A stretch of DNA of 64,000 nt from Apostichopus japonicus (lineage: Eukaryota; Echinodermata; Holothuroidea; Aspidochirotida; Stichopodidae). Where the stretch lies: the NCBI RefSeq assembly GCF_037975245.1, contig NC_092580.1, forward strand, positions 7,540,501 to 7,604,500, in the 5' to 3' direction. The position numbers were made by a program, and so were the translations under genes. Below the pieces are notes generated by a model. That model saw only the letters and a list, made by a program, of their open reading frames with translations. It ran no database searches and was not told where the DNA came from. How positions within the stretch are numbered: the stretch's first letter is position 1; each line of letters starts with the position of its first letter. Shown piece after piece: positions 48,050 through 59,891 of this stretch.

Positions 48050-48965
48050 TTTGCTGCTTTAACATGACCTGTTACATTTAGATGTTCTAACATTACCTGC
48101 AACATTGAATTGTTTTGGCATAACCTGTTGCATATTTTTTTGACATGAGCTATTTTGATGTAACCTGTTACATTTAGCTGTTTTAATATGACCTGATAGA
48201 CTTAGCTGTTTTAACATGACCTGATACAGTTAGCTGTTTTAACATGACCTGATACACTTAGCTGTTTTAACATGACCTGATACACTTAGCTGTTTTAACA
48301 TGACCTGATACAGTTAGCTGTTTTAACATGACCTGATACAGTTAGCTGTTTTAACATGACCTGATACACTTAGCTGTTTTAACATGACCTGATACACTTA
48401 GCTGTTTTAACATGACCTGATACACTGAGCTGTTTTAACATGACCTGATACACTTAGCTGTTTTAACATGACCTGATACAGTTAGCTGTTTTAACATGAC
48501 CTGATACACTTAGCTGTTTTAACATGACCTGATACAGTTAGCTGTATTAACATGACCCGTTACAGTTAGCTGTTTTAACATGACCTGATACACTTAGCTG
48601 TTTTAACATGACCTGATACACTTAGCTGTTTTAACATGACCTGATACACTTAGCTGTTTTAACATGACCTGATACACTTAGCTGTTTTAACATGACCTGA
48701 TACACTTAGCTGTTTTAACATGACCTGATACACTTAGCTGTTTTAACATGACCTGATACACTTAGCTGTTTTAACATGACCTGATACACTTAGCTGGTTT
48801 AGACAAGACCTGATACATTTAGCTGTTTTAACATGACCCGTTACATTTAGCTGTTTTAACATGTGCTATTACATGTAGCTGGTTTTGACATGACCAGTTA
48901 CATTTAGCCATTTTCACATGTCCTGTTACATTTAGCTGTTTTGACATGACCTGTTACATTTAAAG
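48050..48965. repeat. 28-bp satellite array
   Basis: About 30 direct units, highly regular from ~48168 to ~48830 with consensus ACCTGATACACTTAGCTG then TTTTAACATG. Variants TACAGTTAG and CCCGTTACA occur, and the edges are more diverged. No spacers, so not a CRISPR array. Confidence 0.95.
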
Positions 48966-49670
48966 GAACCATTTTAGTCAGGTCAGAGTGTGTGTGTGTG
49001 TATTGCTTGTAAGCATGGGAACTCAAAAAGTTCATGGTGAATTAAATTGATACATGATACACGAATCTGTCTTATTGAGTACATGACACCTATTCTGTGA
49101 AGTTCAATGGTCATTTGGGGTTAACAGAAGTCAAAGTCTGAAAACTTTGTAATTACCATAACTCCAAAAGTGCATATTTTGTTGAACTTCATACTTGGTA
49201 TGTAGATCCAGCTTAGCGAGTGCAAGAACCGTACTGAAATTTGATAGAGGTCAAAGGTCACATTAGGTCAACACGTGTCAAAAGTATGTAATCCTTGTTA
49301 ACATGCTACAAGCTACTATTAATCTGTGAGTTCTACCATGCTATGTTTTTCTTTTGGTAAACATAGTTTGGTCAATTTCAGCTGACTTTAGTGAACAGGC
49401 CAAAATATTAAATAGATCTCAAGGAGTCTTCAGCTATACATATATAGATTTATTGGTTTCACTGAGTGAAGTTTTCTAGTTTGACCACTTTAATCATTTT
49501 TATCACAATTGTGTATCTTATAGTTGTACTGGTCGAGATGTTACTTTAGCCCCATGTAAAGTGATTGAGCTATTCCTTTATATCCACATACAAATAAGGA
49601 ATGCAGAACCTGCCAAAGTTACCCCTTCTAAATTTGATGTAATACAAAAATCCTTTTTTCTGCATCACAG
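48966..49670. repeat. Dispersed repeat with nuclear-receptor DR1 motif
   Basis: Positions ~49080-49420 share order and wording with 52920-53420: 'aactccaaaagt', 'gaggtcaaaggtca.attagg', 'cttttggt.aacat.atttggtcaa.ttcag'. It contains AGGTCAAAGGTCA at 49248-49260. No exon in this stretch before 49671. Confidence 0.65.
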
Positions 49671-51823
49671 AATTTTGAAACCCAGTCTGCTGCTCCCAGG
49701 TCCCAGATAGCAGAGCACATGGCCCACAGTGAGACCACACAGGCCACTTGCTATAAGGCGCAAAACACAAACAACATGGCAAGAAATGCCTCCATGACGA
49801 TACGTGGCCTTTTGGACGGGGTACGATTTCACATTCTCAGTTTAAAATATTTTGATCCATAACAGCTATGAGGGTTAAGTATACGTCAAACGTTCATTTT
49901 CCAGTAGTAGAAAAATGGGATTTGTATACTGAAAAAAGATGCAGGGAGAAAAGGACAAAGGCATTACATGTCTTAGGAAGCTAAATTTTTTCGAAAATGT
50001 TTCCTTAATAAAGGAATTGAAAGAATGTAATAAAACATTTATCCGCTGGAATCTGAGGTGATGGAAGTCACACAGATGGGGTGGAAATATTAAAGGTATA
50101 TGTGCTTGTGCATGTCCATTCTATCATCAGTGTACTGACCTCTAGGACACTGATTGTGGGAGCTAAATTGTTCTTTATCATTTCAACCTCCCCCCCCCCT
50201 CCCCCATCCATCCAACCCAATCTAGGATTATGATAAATAAAACTTATGTAAATTTATAGATTGTTTGTAGATTCCATTGATCATGATAGTGCAGCAGCAC
50301 ACCAACTTAAAATCTGAAAGACTACTGGATTCGACACCTCTTTCATGTATTCATTTCTGTTTATATCTAATGAAGTTAGTAGATTGCATCTTGAAAGCTG
50401 AAATGGTTTGTCTGCAATTACCCTTAAGTGCTTCATTAAGTTCAGACACTCTGTTATCTAGTGTGCAATCATTTAGTAATATTTCTGATTGGATGGTATG
50501 GAGTGTCTTAAACGGTTTTGTCATTTTGCCCAGTGGTGATGTACTTAATGCATTCCGTGGGAGGGTTTGTGGTCGTGCATTCCGTTGCTGAGAGTAAACA
50601 GGAATTGCTGATGGTGACAGCCTCAAGTATGCATGCATGATCAAACCTTGGATAAACACTATGGAAAGAAAGAAAAACAGATCCCCCACCCCCACCCCCC
50701 ACCCCCACCCCCCCCCCCCCCCAAATATAGACATAACATTGTACACATTCATAAATTCATGTCTTTTGCAATACATATGGTCATGATATTGCATAATAAT
50801 CATTACAGTAACTATTGGTGCCGAAAATTTGTCACAACATTTTTGGCTATTTAATTCTGCCAAGGCTTAATTTTGAAGCCGCTAATCTGTACTTTAATTT
50901 GTTTTGTGCTTGACGACTTCACGGTAGATAAGAGTTGAGTAAAGTAGGTGAGAGTACATTTGGATATCAGAGATCTAACATAGTTAGTGATATATCTGAT
51001 GCATTGCTGACATTAAAAGTAGTGAAAATATCCTAGTTGGTTGAGGGGTAGGGGGAACTAAAACATGGGGGAAAAGGAAATATGTACTTTGACTCTATAA
51101 TTGTGTTCTGGTTCAAACTGTGACTTCAGTGTATTAGTTACGTAGTAATACTTTTGGAATTATTCGCTGTCAGCAAATGTTGTCACATCAATAGCATTTG
51201 TATGTACTGTAGGCAAGCTTGGAGCAGCAACTGCAGTATGAATTGAATATACTCTACTCATCTTTTGATGATCCTTATAAAGATACTTGACCATTGATTT
51301 GAGGATTTTGTTGAAAACTCCAAAGAATTCATGATGATAGCAAATCACCTATCCAATCCATTCAACTTGGATGTTAAATATTAATCATAGTAGCTCCAAT
51401 CATTTTCTCATCTTCAAACAGGGCTTTCACAGGAGCTATGATCTTACATCTGATGGACACTACCACTGTATTGTGTGTGATGCAATCCTATTCAAGTAAG
51501 TCAATTCAATAAATATATTATAGTGTTAATACTTCACTTCCTCACCCACCTGTCTCCGCACAACATTACCACTCTGGTTTCATTACCACTCTGGAAACTA
51601 GAGTGAAATGGTAACCTTTGTAGCACTGTACACCCTTCATGACTGGAGGTGTTGTACATGGCTCGTCTACATGGCTTGTGTATTCCTATCTAGTAATTTT
51701 CTTTCATACTCTTTTTTTTGACAGAACCACCTATGGTGTCCACCATGGAACAGCTCCCCTTGAGACCTCCAGAAGACTTAAACTTGGAAGAGACTTGGGA
51801 AGATGACGAAACATCAGACAGAT
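49671..51823 (+). CDS. Candidate exons of a tyrosine-recombinase-like / zinc-finger protein (49671-49820, 51422-51495, 51725-~51810)
   Basis: Exon 49671-49820 (50 codons, acceptor tgcatcacag, donor gtacga) reads QIAEHMAHSETTQATCYKAQ, resembling the end of a tyrosine-recombinase domain, where a 'HMGHS..T...YY' motif carries the catalytic His and Tyr; Crypton-type elements and their host relatives carry such domains. In the same frame, exon 51422-51495 reads DGHYHCIVCDAILFK and continues after 51725 as TTYGVHHGTAPLETSRRLK, giving a C-x2-C-x11-H-H finger-like segment, then a stop soon after. The upstream catalytic part was not found. It is either the tail of a domesticated element or a broken copy. 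The frame conflicts with that of the longer open frame in 51725-52176. Confidence 0.4.
49821..51421. other. Intron or intergenic stretch, no certain exon
   Basis: Contains a C-rich run at 50683-50722 (and 50191-50211). A 170-codon minus open frame (50351-50863) spans this homopolymer and is judged non-coding overall, though its part at 50351-50600 has mixed composition and could be an old retroelement fragment. Confidence 0.4.
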
Positions 51824-52176
51824 ACAATAAATTGGAATCCCAAGCCCCTGTAGCAGATTCAGATCCCTTTTCTAGTCTCATTATGGACATGAAAGCCTCC
51901 ATCTCATCTCCGAGTAAAGTACGGTCTAACTCGGACCAAATCAGGAAAGGCTTACCAGATGATAACCTCCTGAAGGCAGAAGAAGACAGAAAAGTTCGTT
52001 CCAATTCTGGAAGCGACATGCCGAACGCTTCATCAATCCAAAATGACAAGCTGATGGAAGTTTCCTCCAAAGGGATTAGAAATAGGACTAAAGTTGAAAA
52101 AGAATTGGAAAGTGATTCGATCCAGCTACCAGATTGTCCTGCCGGTCTCGAACTTTCAGGATCACAAACTTTTTGA
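51725..52176 (+). CDS. Terminal exon of an unrecognised acidic, Ser-rich protein
   Basis: 150 codons open to a TGA at 52174-52176 after a strong acceptor (ttttttttgacag). It reads EQLPLRPPEDLNLEETWEDD, SDPFSSLIMDMKASISS and KVRSNSGSDMPNASS: acidic and Ser-rich, likely disordered, with two KVRSNS repeats. Entry is in phase 1, which would need exon 51422-51495 read as a hydrophobic Met-rich peptide, or another upstream exon. A long antisense frame (51690-52181) mirrors it and is a shadow. No family recognised. Confidence 0.45.
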
Positions 52177-52216
52177 GCCACCGATGTTGCAGCTTCTTAA
52201 AAGATATATGTATATA

Positions 52217-52268
<52 letters not shown>

Positions 52269-54180
52269 GTAAGCTTTTCTACATTTTTTTTGTATGACCA
52301 TGTGTGTAAATATTGAAGCACTAAGGATATGCATTTTTTTCCCCTGGAAATAGCCAGAGATAAAATGGAGAATACTGTTATGAAAGCTGTACTTAAAACA
52401 TTGGAAAAACTGCTTTCCTAAATTTTAAGGAACATTTTGGCAGGATTTTTTTCTGGAGAAATCTATCTATATTTCATGCATAGTCATGAATACTCCTGCA
52501 ATACCATAAGACCATCTCTGCCCTGCACCTAAAAATACAGGTGTTTTTTTTCCTCTCTTGCATGTTTTCAAAAGTGCTCTTCTCAAGGGTATCGGTTGAA
52601 AATTTTCTCAGATTTACAGATGGAAATTATGAAAGGTTTATCGTTAAGGATGGTCATGTGATGATGCTAAAAGATAATCTAATGCATAAACAGTCTGTAT
52701 ATTCAGAAGAGAGGAATTTATAACTTCCTATGCCAGGAATCTTCGATTGATTCTTATCCAAAATGCAAAAAGGAATCGAGGTGTGTATGTATGCAGGTAA
52801 ACGTATGTATATGTGATGTTCCAACTTGTAAACTGGATGACTCACCAAGCATATCTTGCATGAATTTTATGAAAATTAGGATGTAAATTTACAGCACTGA
52901 AAAATTCTTTGGCTGCTCCAGTTATTGAGCGGAGTCAAAGGTCAGTTGAGGTCATCAGCGGCCAAAATACAAAAACCTCGTAGTCGAGTTTAGTGAACAT
53001 CTGTAGCATCAGTAAAATGCCATAGTAAGTTAGGTGGTAGGTCCCCCTCACTGAGCATTACACTTTGAGCAGTTCTGTTAAGAGGTCAAATGTAAATTGG
53101 AGTCATCAGCTGCCAAAAGCCTGAAATCCTTGTGGACATTGCTTTAAAATCAAAGCTGTGATTATCCTCATGCTCAGAAATGTACAAGAACTGAATGTTC
53201 TATGAAGAGGTCAAAGGTCACTTAGGGTCAAATTCTGACCACCTTCATAACTCCAAAAGTTAAGGTCGGATGAATCGCACACCTGGTATGACGGTGCCCC
53301 CACTGTGAGTTCTCCATTGCAATCATTTCCTTTTGGTGAACATAATTTGGTCAACTTCAGTTTTAGTTTGTGAAGTGGCTCAAATTACAGATAGGTCTGA
53401 AGTAACCTTGAACAATGCATAAACAGTCAATCAGGTAAATGATATCTGCTTCAGAAGTGATAATCATGTGTTGGATGATCTTAAAACACACCTCAAGTGA
53501 TCCCTGGCAGTTGTCACTAGTTGAGCCTCAAGGGGGTTAACAGGCTGTCTGAAAAGTTGCCTTCTTCTGTGTAGTCTATATATAGTAGATGGCTTTTGTA
53601 TTAAAAATATTTTAGTGTATTGAAGGGGTAGGTTGGTGGCAGAGCTGATTTGCTAGCTCAAAATGGTATGTCCATATGCTCATACATATTCAACATCTAT
53701 GGGTCTATATTTCACATAAAAGGAAGACTGTTCTTTCTGGATTTAAACCATTTTTGGCCATAAAACGTATGTACTGTAAAAACTTTATCAGTGACTGAAT
53801 AGGTTGATGTCCAAAGAGTGAGTTAGTACATGTTTTGTGGTCTAGGGAGCTTGAATTGTCTGATCATTTCTGGTTCACACTTAATTCTTGAACAAATGTT
53901 AACTCACTTGACTCTACATCAGTCAGATAGTCAAGTGGGATTTTGTGCAAATTATATGGCAAGAAAATCACAATTCTTTGCCCCCTAGCTGCCTAGAGAA
54001 TGCTAAAACTCCTGTCTTTGGGGGGGGAGGGGTAGATATAGATGCAATATTTCGTTGGCACTAAGTGGATATAGTTTATTTGCAAGTTTTGGTTATTTTT
54101 TTTACTTGTAAGCTGCAAAAGAAAATCGGCGGTGAGTTTATTTTTTTACTTGTGCTTTCACTGGAAGAATAAAAAAGAAG
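52177..54180. other. 3' flank with dispersed repeats
   Basis: Holds a (TA)n tract at 52205-52270, the DR1-containing repeat at 52920-53420 (AGGTCAAAGGTCA at 53208-53220 and AGTCAAAGGTCA at 52933-52944), and the 53868-53985 copy of the 13.5-kb repeat. No exon supported. Confidence 0.5.
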
Positions 54181-55090
54181 AGCATGAGTTGAAATTGAAC
54201 CAGGGACTTTGTGATGCTTATTTTGTTTGTCTACCACTAGACCATTAGGTGAAATGCTACTGGTGGATGCATTTCAAATATTTGAAGATCCAGTTGTTGG
54301 GACTTAGGTGTTTTTAAAATATATTCCCCTCCACTGAACCTTGTCAGGAATAGCGGACACCTCTCCGCTGAACCTTGTCAGGGAGAGGGGTAGTGGCCAA
54401 CTCGGGTTCCGCTTGGGAACCTTGTCAGATAGAGGGAGGCCACGTAAATCGCATGCCGTTTGGGAACCTTGTCGTGGGGGGAGGGGTGGCGGCGAACTCC
54501 TTTTACAGAGCTCACTCACTCACCCACCCGGGGCTCGAACCAAGCTGCTCAGTATCATCGCAGACGGAACAACCCATTACACCATTTTGGTTCCCAATGG
54601 AATAATCTTCGTTTCTTACCTTTATACTTCCACATGCTCCAAAGAACAGAAAATAAAAAGGCTCTGGTTGGGTCTTGAACTCATGACAGTGTGTTTGTCT
54701 AAATCTCCCAGTCCAGAGCACTAACCACTGCGCCACAGCAACTGTTGAGAAATAATGCTCGTTTCTAATATTTAAGGTTCATAATGGAAGGAAATAGGTA
54801 TAAGAAAAGTAAAAGGAAAACTACCTTAACTGGGATTCGAACCCTAGACAAGGAGTTAGTCTTGCTCTCCAGGTACAGGCACTACCAACTGCGCCACTGT
54901 AACTGTTGAGAAATAGAGCTCGTTTCTAATATTTGAACTTCAGAATGGAAGGAAAGAGGTATAAGAATAGTAAAAGAAAAACTGCCTCCACTGGGATTCG
55001 AACCCTAGACATTGAGTTTGTCTTGCATTCCAGGTACAGGCACTACCCACTGCGCCACAGCAACTGTTGAGAAATAATGCTCGTTTCTAA
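54181..55090 (-). repeat. Cluster of tRNA-like modules, three in ~161-bp tandem
   Basis: Read on minus, the units near 54655-54740, 54825-54900 and 54990-55060 have box A-like TGGCGCAGTTGG or TGGCGCAGTGGG and, in two of them, the exact box B GGTTCGAATCC (54833-54843 and 54994-55004). Each is followed by a shared CAACTGTTGAGAAATA-type block. A fourth, unrelated tRNA-like unit lies at 54185-54255 (TAATGGTCTAGTGGTAGA then CCTGGTTCAATTTC), and a box B relic GGTTCGAGCCCC at ~54530-54542. None closes a proper acceptor stem, so they look like tRNA-derived repeats rather than working tRNA genes. Confidence 0.7.
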
Positions 55091-55131
55091 TATTTGTACT
55101 TCAGAATGGAAGGAGGAAATCGCAAAAGATC

Positions 55132-55334
55132 AAAATGCGTCGAGCGCCCTCTCGCGGTCTCGTTTTTGGTCAGTTTTCAACTTCACAGGAACAATAGGAG
55201 ACCGAAAAACTTTTTGGACGAACAAAGGTTTTGAAATCTTTTGTTCCCCCTAAAAGTTTTTCCGTTTCCTATTGTTCCTCTGAAGTTGAAAACTGACCAA
55301 AAACGAGGCCACAAGAGGGCGCTCGACGCATTTT
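55132..55334. mobile_element. Foldback hairpin with ~97-bp arms
   Basis: Left arm 55132-55228 and right arm 55238-55334 are near-perfect reverse complements with a loop of about 10 bp. They share ATGCGTCGAGCGCCC and GGAACAATAG..ACCGAAAAAC with the foldback at 29.9-30.3 kb. Confidence 0.9.
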
Positions 55335-55568
55335 GCCAGTGATACGTGAATTCAAAGCAGTCAAATCAAACCTTTGCTTGTCATCTTGAATTTTTCTTGG
55401 TGTATAAGGTTCTAATTCTTGACAAAATTGTTCTACTGAAAGTTGGGGAGCAAAGGGTGGGGGCCCCGGGGTGGGCTGTATTGTATTATGCATTACAAAA
55501 CACGTTACAGAATATTTCAATAGGTTTAAAAGGTGTAGTAGACCTGTTTTAGTTACAAGGCCTTTCAA
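55317..55568 (-). pseudogene. Unidentified mobile-element coding fragment
   Basis: Minus-strand reading contains LSVEQFCQELEPYTPRKIQ, then DDKQRFDLTALNSRIT and GKMRRAP. The same peptide with few changes is encoded on + at 30038-30111. Conservation of protein sequence between two dispersed copies suggests a fragment of a real mobile-element protein. Family not recognised. Confidence 0.5.
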
Positions 55569-58500
55569 AAGGCAAAACGATATTTGAGAAATATCATCTA
55601 GCTTTCATATCGACTGCAATATCCTGTCTTGTCAAAACAATTTTTTTTCCGCCCCAAACTAGTCTGTCAGATTATTCATAACATCCTGATGTGTGGGGAT
55701 GTTAAGCAAGGTCATCTTCCAGTTCCATTCGTAAGGACCAGACAAGTTCTCAAATCGCTCTGTTTTTTCTTCTACACACTAGAAATGAGAGAGAGAGACA
55801 GACAAGAAATAAATACGGAAAGAAAAGGAATTTCAGGACTGCCTGTTTTATTTTTCCACTTCTTTTGGGACACGATATTGCAACATGTAATTAAGCAAAA
55901 GTGCATCGCATAAAAAAAGCAGTTGCCATGGAGACAATGAGTACACAATAGAAACCAGTGGTTCCTGCAATTATTGAAGTGCATTGAAAATTGTACAGAG
56001 CTTCGTGTACAGTGATAGAAACGCTTTACCCTTTCTGCAAAAAACCCGTGACGAGACGTCGCGATGTCGGAGCGTCCCCTCCCATGTTGTACCTCGGTAG
56101 AGGTTACTTACGACAAGAACTTCCCTTGTTATTTTTTAATTTCTAAATATATGAATAAGAAATGTGTAATTTATTTCTCAGTGAGCAAAACTCGATCTGT
56201 AAATTGCCAGACATTTGAAAGAAATAGTCGGCAGACTTACTATTTCGTTATGAAAAGAAAGTATGAAAATAAAATGTATGATGCTTTCACCTAAATATTA
56301 CCATAGCTTCGACTTTGAGGAAGGAGGTTTTTTTTAATTAAGTATAGAGCTTTTGCAAAGTACAAAAAGGTGACATTCTAAGAGAACATTTAAGGTTAAA
56401 TTTAATAAAAGTACTCCTGACCAACAGTAAGTTAATGGGTTACCATATTGCTTGAAAAGTGGCAAGACTGGATTCCGTAGGAGGGGTGCATTCTGGGGGG
56501 GGGGGGAGAATGTTTGGATTTTTGAAGAGGGGTGCAAGCCAAAGTTTGGCAAACTTTATACATCATTTTCATACTGCACAAAATACCAATTCTTATAGTA
56601 TTTTTACTAGAATTATTCTAGACAAAGGGTATTTAATAAGTATGATTTCGTCAAAAATGATTAACTATCAAATTTAACTCACCCCATTTCTGTATTGTAA
56701 TGTTTTGTTTTTTTGCACACTTTATCATTTTGCATTTCATCGAAACAGTGATATTTTTTAACTCCACAAAGACCGTAAGAAAATTTGGAAAATTTAGCGG
56801 GAGGATATATTTCGTTGCAAAACGAGACAATCATGATGATTAATTGGGATGTATGGTAACCCATTAAATAAAGCACTGCTCTGGAAAATTTCCAATTTTC
56901 CCATTCAGAAAAAAAAGTACATTTAGATGTTTTTTATTATCCTCAAAGAGTTTTGCTTTGTTAAATTAGATCTTTCTCAATAACGTATAAGATCCATGAA
57001 TGAAATGTAGCAATATCGTGTTTCTGTTCTGGAATGTTTACATATACAAACACAACTAGTTGCTTGAATAACAGACCACATGTGCTCAAAAATGGCAGAA
57101 AAGGACGAGTCTCCATGGTGACGGCATTTCACAATTCGTACATTTGATGGAGATGCACAATTTAAGTTCTTACACAGAAGGATGACTTTGGGTCAAAAAT
57201 TCATTTTGATATTTTTATAGACTGTTAAAAAAACACAACCCCCCCCCCCAAAAAAAAAGAGATATAAAAACACTGGTTTCAGTCCAGGTTTTTTGTTCTA
57301 TTCCATTTGAGTTTTTGAGGAATGACCCATTAAAACAACTGAAGTTCATCAGTTAATGTGACTCACAGACTATTAGGTCAGTGCCTCGGATGTAACACAA
57401 CACTCAACGGGAAAAACATGACTTTCTATGACCTAACATAAACATGACTTTCTACTGCATTAAAGATCTGTCAAGGACATACAGTGTTGAACATCAATCA
57501 AGGATGGTCTGTTATTTATGTTAAGTTTAAAGAACATGTTTTGATTGAAATTATTAGAAAGTATAGAAAATTGGATTAATAGTAACAGTTAGACCTGCAC
57601 TGAGGAGAATACCAGAGCTAGAATTTTTTGAAGTGGAATAATTTAAAACTGTGACCAGAACATGAATAAAAACTTGATACCCTTTTTCCCTTTTTTTTCT
57701 TGGACTACGATGTACCAAGTCTAAAATTCTGCCTAAAGTCATCTCTTGAGGGTCACTCTTCTATTTATCTCCTACATAAATAGTTTTAAGCCATGAAATT
57801 AAAGGAAAATATTGTCTTTAGCATTGGAAAATATGAGACAATAATTTTAAAGTTTGTAATAAATGGGAAAGAAAGGACCATGGAGAAGTCTGCTGCATAA
57901 TATGGAATGTTTTGTTAACAAAGGTTTTTCATATTAATAACAGATGACCAAGAGAATACAAAACAACATTTCACCAAACTATATAAATATCTGATTAATG
58001 GGTTGGGAGAAAATGACTTTGAAAACTTACCACAAGCCCAACAAACTTTTTAACAGTACAAACATGGTTGTGACGTCAAAGAATCGGTTTGTCCAGACAG
58101 TCAAATTATTTCTAGGGCCTCTACTGCTGGATCCAGCTCCCAAAAGACCCTTCCTAGCAATATTTAATGTAGTGTCAGTACATACGTAGCATTGTGACTT
58201 ACAAGGGAAGTTCACAGAAGTCAAGAAAAGTGTGATTTACTAAATGAAGAGAATTATCTGTACTAAAAGCCAGTATTGAAGTAATCAATACATTGAGTGG
58301 CTCAATCACCTTCAGTTATCTTCAAGTTAATTTACTCCTGATCTGTCAAGAAGCCAACTTTTGGCATAAAGAGTAGATCAAAACATTTAACAATAACACC
58401 TTTATTCTGTGTAAGGAATTTGGAATGGCAAAATCTTCTTTGGGGGTGTTTTGAAGTCTTATGTCAACACCTGTACGTTTAGCAAATCGGCATATGTACA

Positions 58501-59891
58501 GTGTCTCTATGGGGTATGTGGTCCACATGTGGTCCACCTTGATTGAACGTATGGTTACACAATGAATGTGACATCACAACCATACTCGTAACCATGTTGT
58601 GCTAAGTTTCCAATGTCTTTTTCTTTTAACCTGTAAATCAGATAGGATATGCTTTGGTGAAGTGTTTGTATTTTCCAAGTTATCTATTACTAATATGAAA
58701 ATAAAACCCTGAACTATTCTTTACAAGGTTTATTGAAAAACTCATTCATCAAATGTATTTGAGAGTAAACTTATTGTAAAACAAATGACATCAGCTCTCA
58801 AAAAAGCTGAGAAAATTCTTAATCCTGCTTGTGAGACATCAAATTTTAAAAATCACTTCTGAGGTGATGAGAATTTATGTAGGGTATAACACAATAAATG
58901 CTGGGTCATTTTATGTCAAAATCATAGATGGCTGTTGCTGGACCCTCTCCCAAAATCACCACAACCATGCATGAAACAAGCATAAAATAACACGTGGAAT
59001 AGCAAAAAAACAAATCCCAAACTTTGAGGATTTTTCATTTACAAATACGGCAAAATACCCTCCTGAAATTTTGTGTACAAACAGGGTGTTACTATATCTC
59101 TTATAGAAAAAACAATCAGATTTTTTCAATTTGACACGTTTGGAGTTATTGGTGCCGACAAATTTCGAGAGGTCGAACTACAACATACTCAATAACTTGG
59201 TGATTTGACATGGAATGACCCTGCTACCAGTGGGAAATCCCTGTTTTCCCCTTACTGTTATTATATTTCCAGAAAAATGAAAGTTGATAAATTTTTAAAT
59301 AAAGTTTCAAGTACTCACATATCAGATCTGATAAATAAGGGACGATATTTGCAATAATTAGTTCATTGCTCAAATAACCCCCCCCCCCCCAAAAAAAAAA
59401 GAAAGAAAGGGAACACACTAAAAATTGAAGACAGAATAATTCAAGTTTAGACTTGCTTAAGTCCTCTCCTTGCATCTGAAGAAGTCAAGGACTCTTGGGT
59501 TCATTTTCATTTAGCAGTAGACATCATACAGATAGTTTAGGGAACACTTAAAAGTTTTGATATCTCGCACTCAGATAAAGAGTTTGCTTTGCTGATTAGG
59601 GTAGCTGTTCATCATTGTATCCTTAGAATAATCCAGTGATATTGGTAAAATGTACATCTCTTTTACTGCAAAAACAAAGTACAAAATTAAATAATAAAAA
59701 TATTAGAAATAATATCAATGAGAAATATATACAAAACAAGCACTCAAATCAAATCAAGGTGGAATTCGTGGAAGGAATGTATTATTGCACCGGTGAAAGG
59801 GAAGAAACTTTCTTTGAAATGTTTTTACATGTTCTAAATAATTTAAGAGGTTAATGAGCACACCAAGTCGTCTCCAATGTTCATACGCCAT
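55569..59891. other. Intergenic, no gene seen
   Basis: AT-rich, with a few poly-C/poly-A and poly-G runs (56495-56508, 57240-57258, 59378-59400). Several short open frames on both strands lack splice context or family motifs. Part may be 3' UTR of the minus-strand gene ending at 59892. Confidence 0.45.

Noticed and set aside
48050-48965. CRISPR-like regular array
   Set aside because: 28-bp units are contiguous with no unique spacers, and the window is eukaryotic.
50351-50863. 170-codon minus-strand open frame
   Set aside because: Runs through a poly-C/poly-G tract and has no splice sites or recognisable motif; part may be an old retroelement.
51690-52181. 163-codon minus-strand open frame
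   Set aside because: Mirrors the + strand exon 51725-52176, which has a strong acceptor and ordinary disordered-protein composition.
54341-54736. Overlapping open frames of 72-127 codons near GC-richer sequence
   Set aside because: They cover direct repeats (AACCTTGTCAG units) and tRNA-like modules; no coding character.
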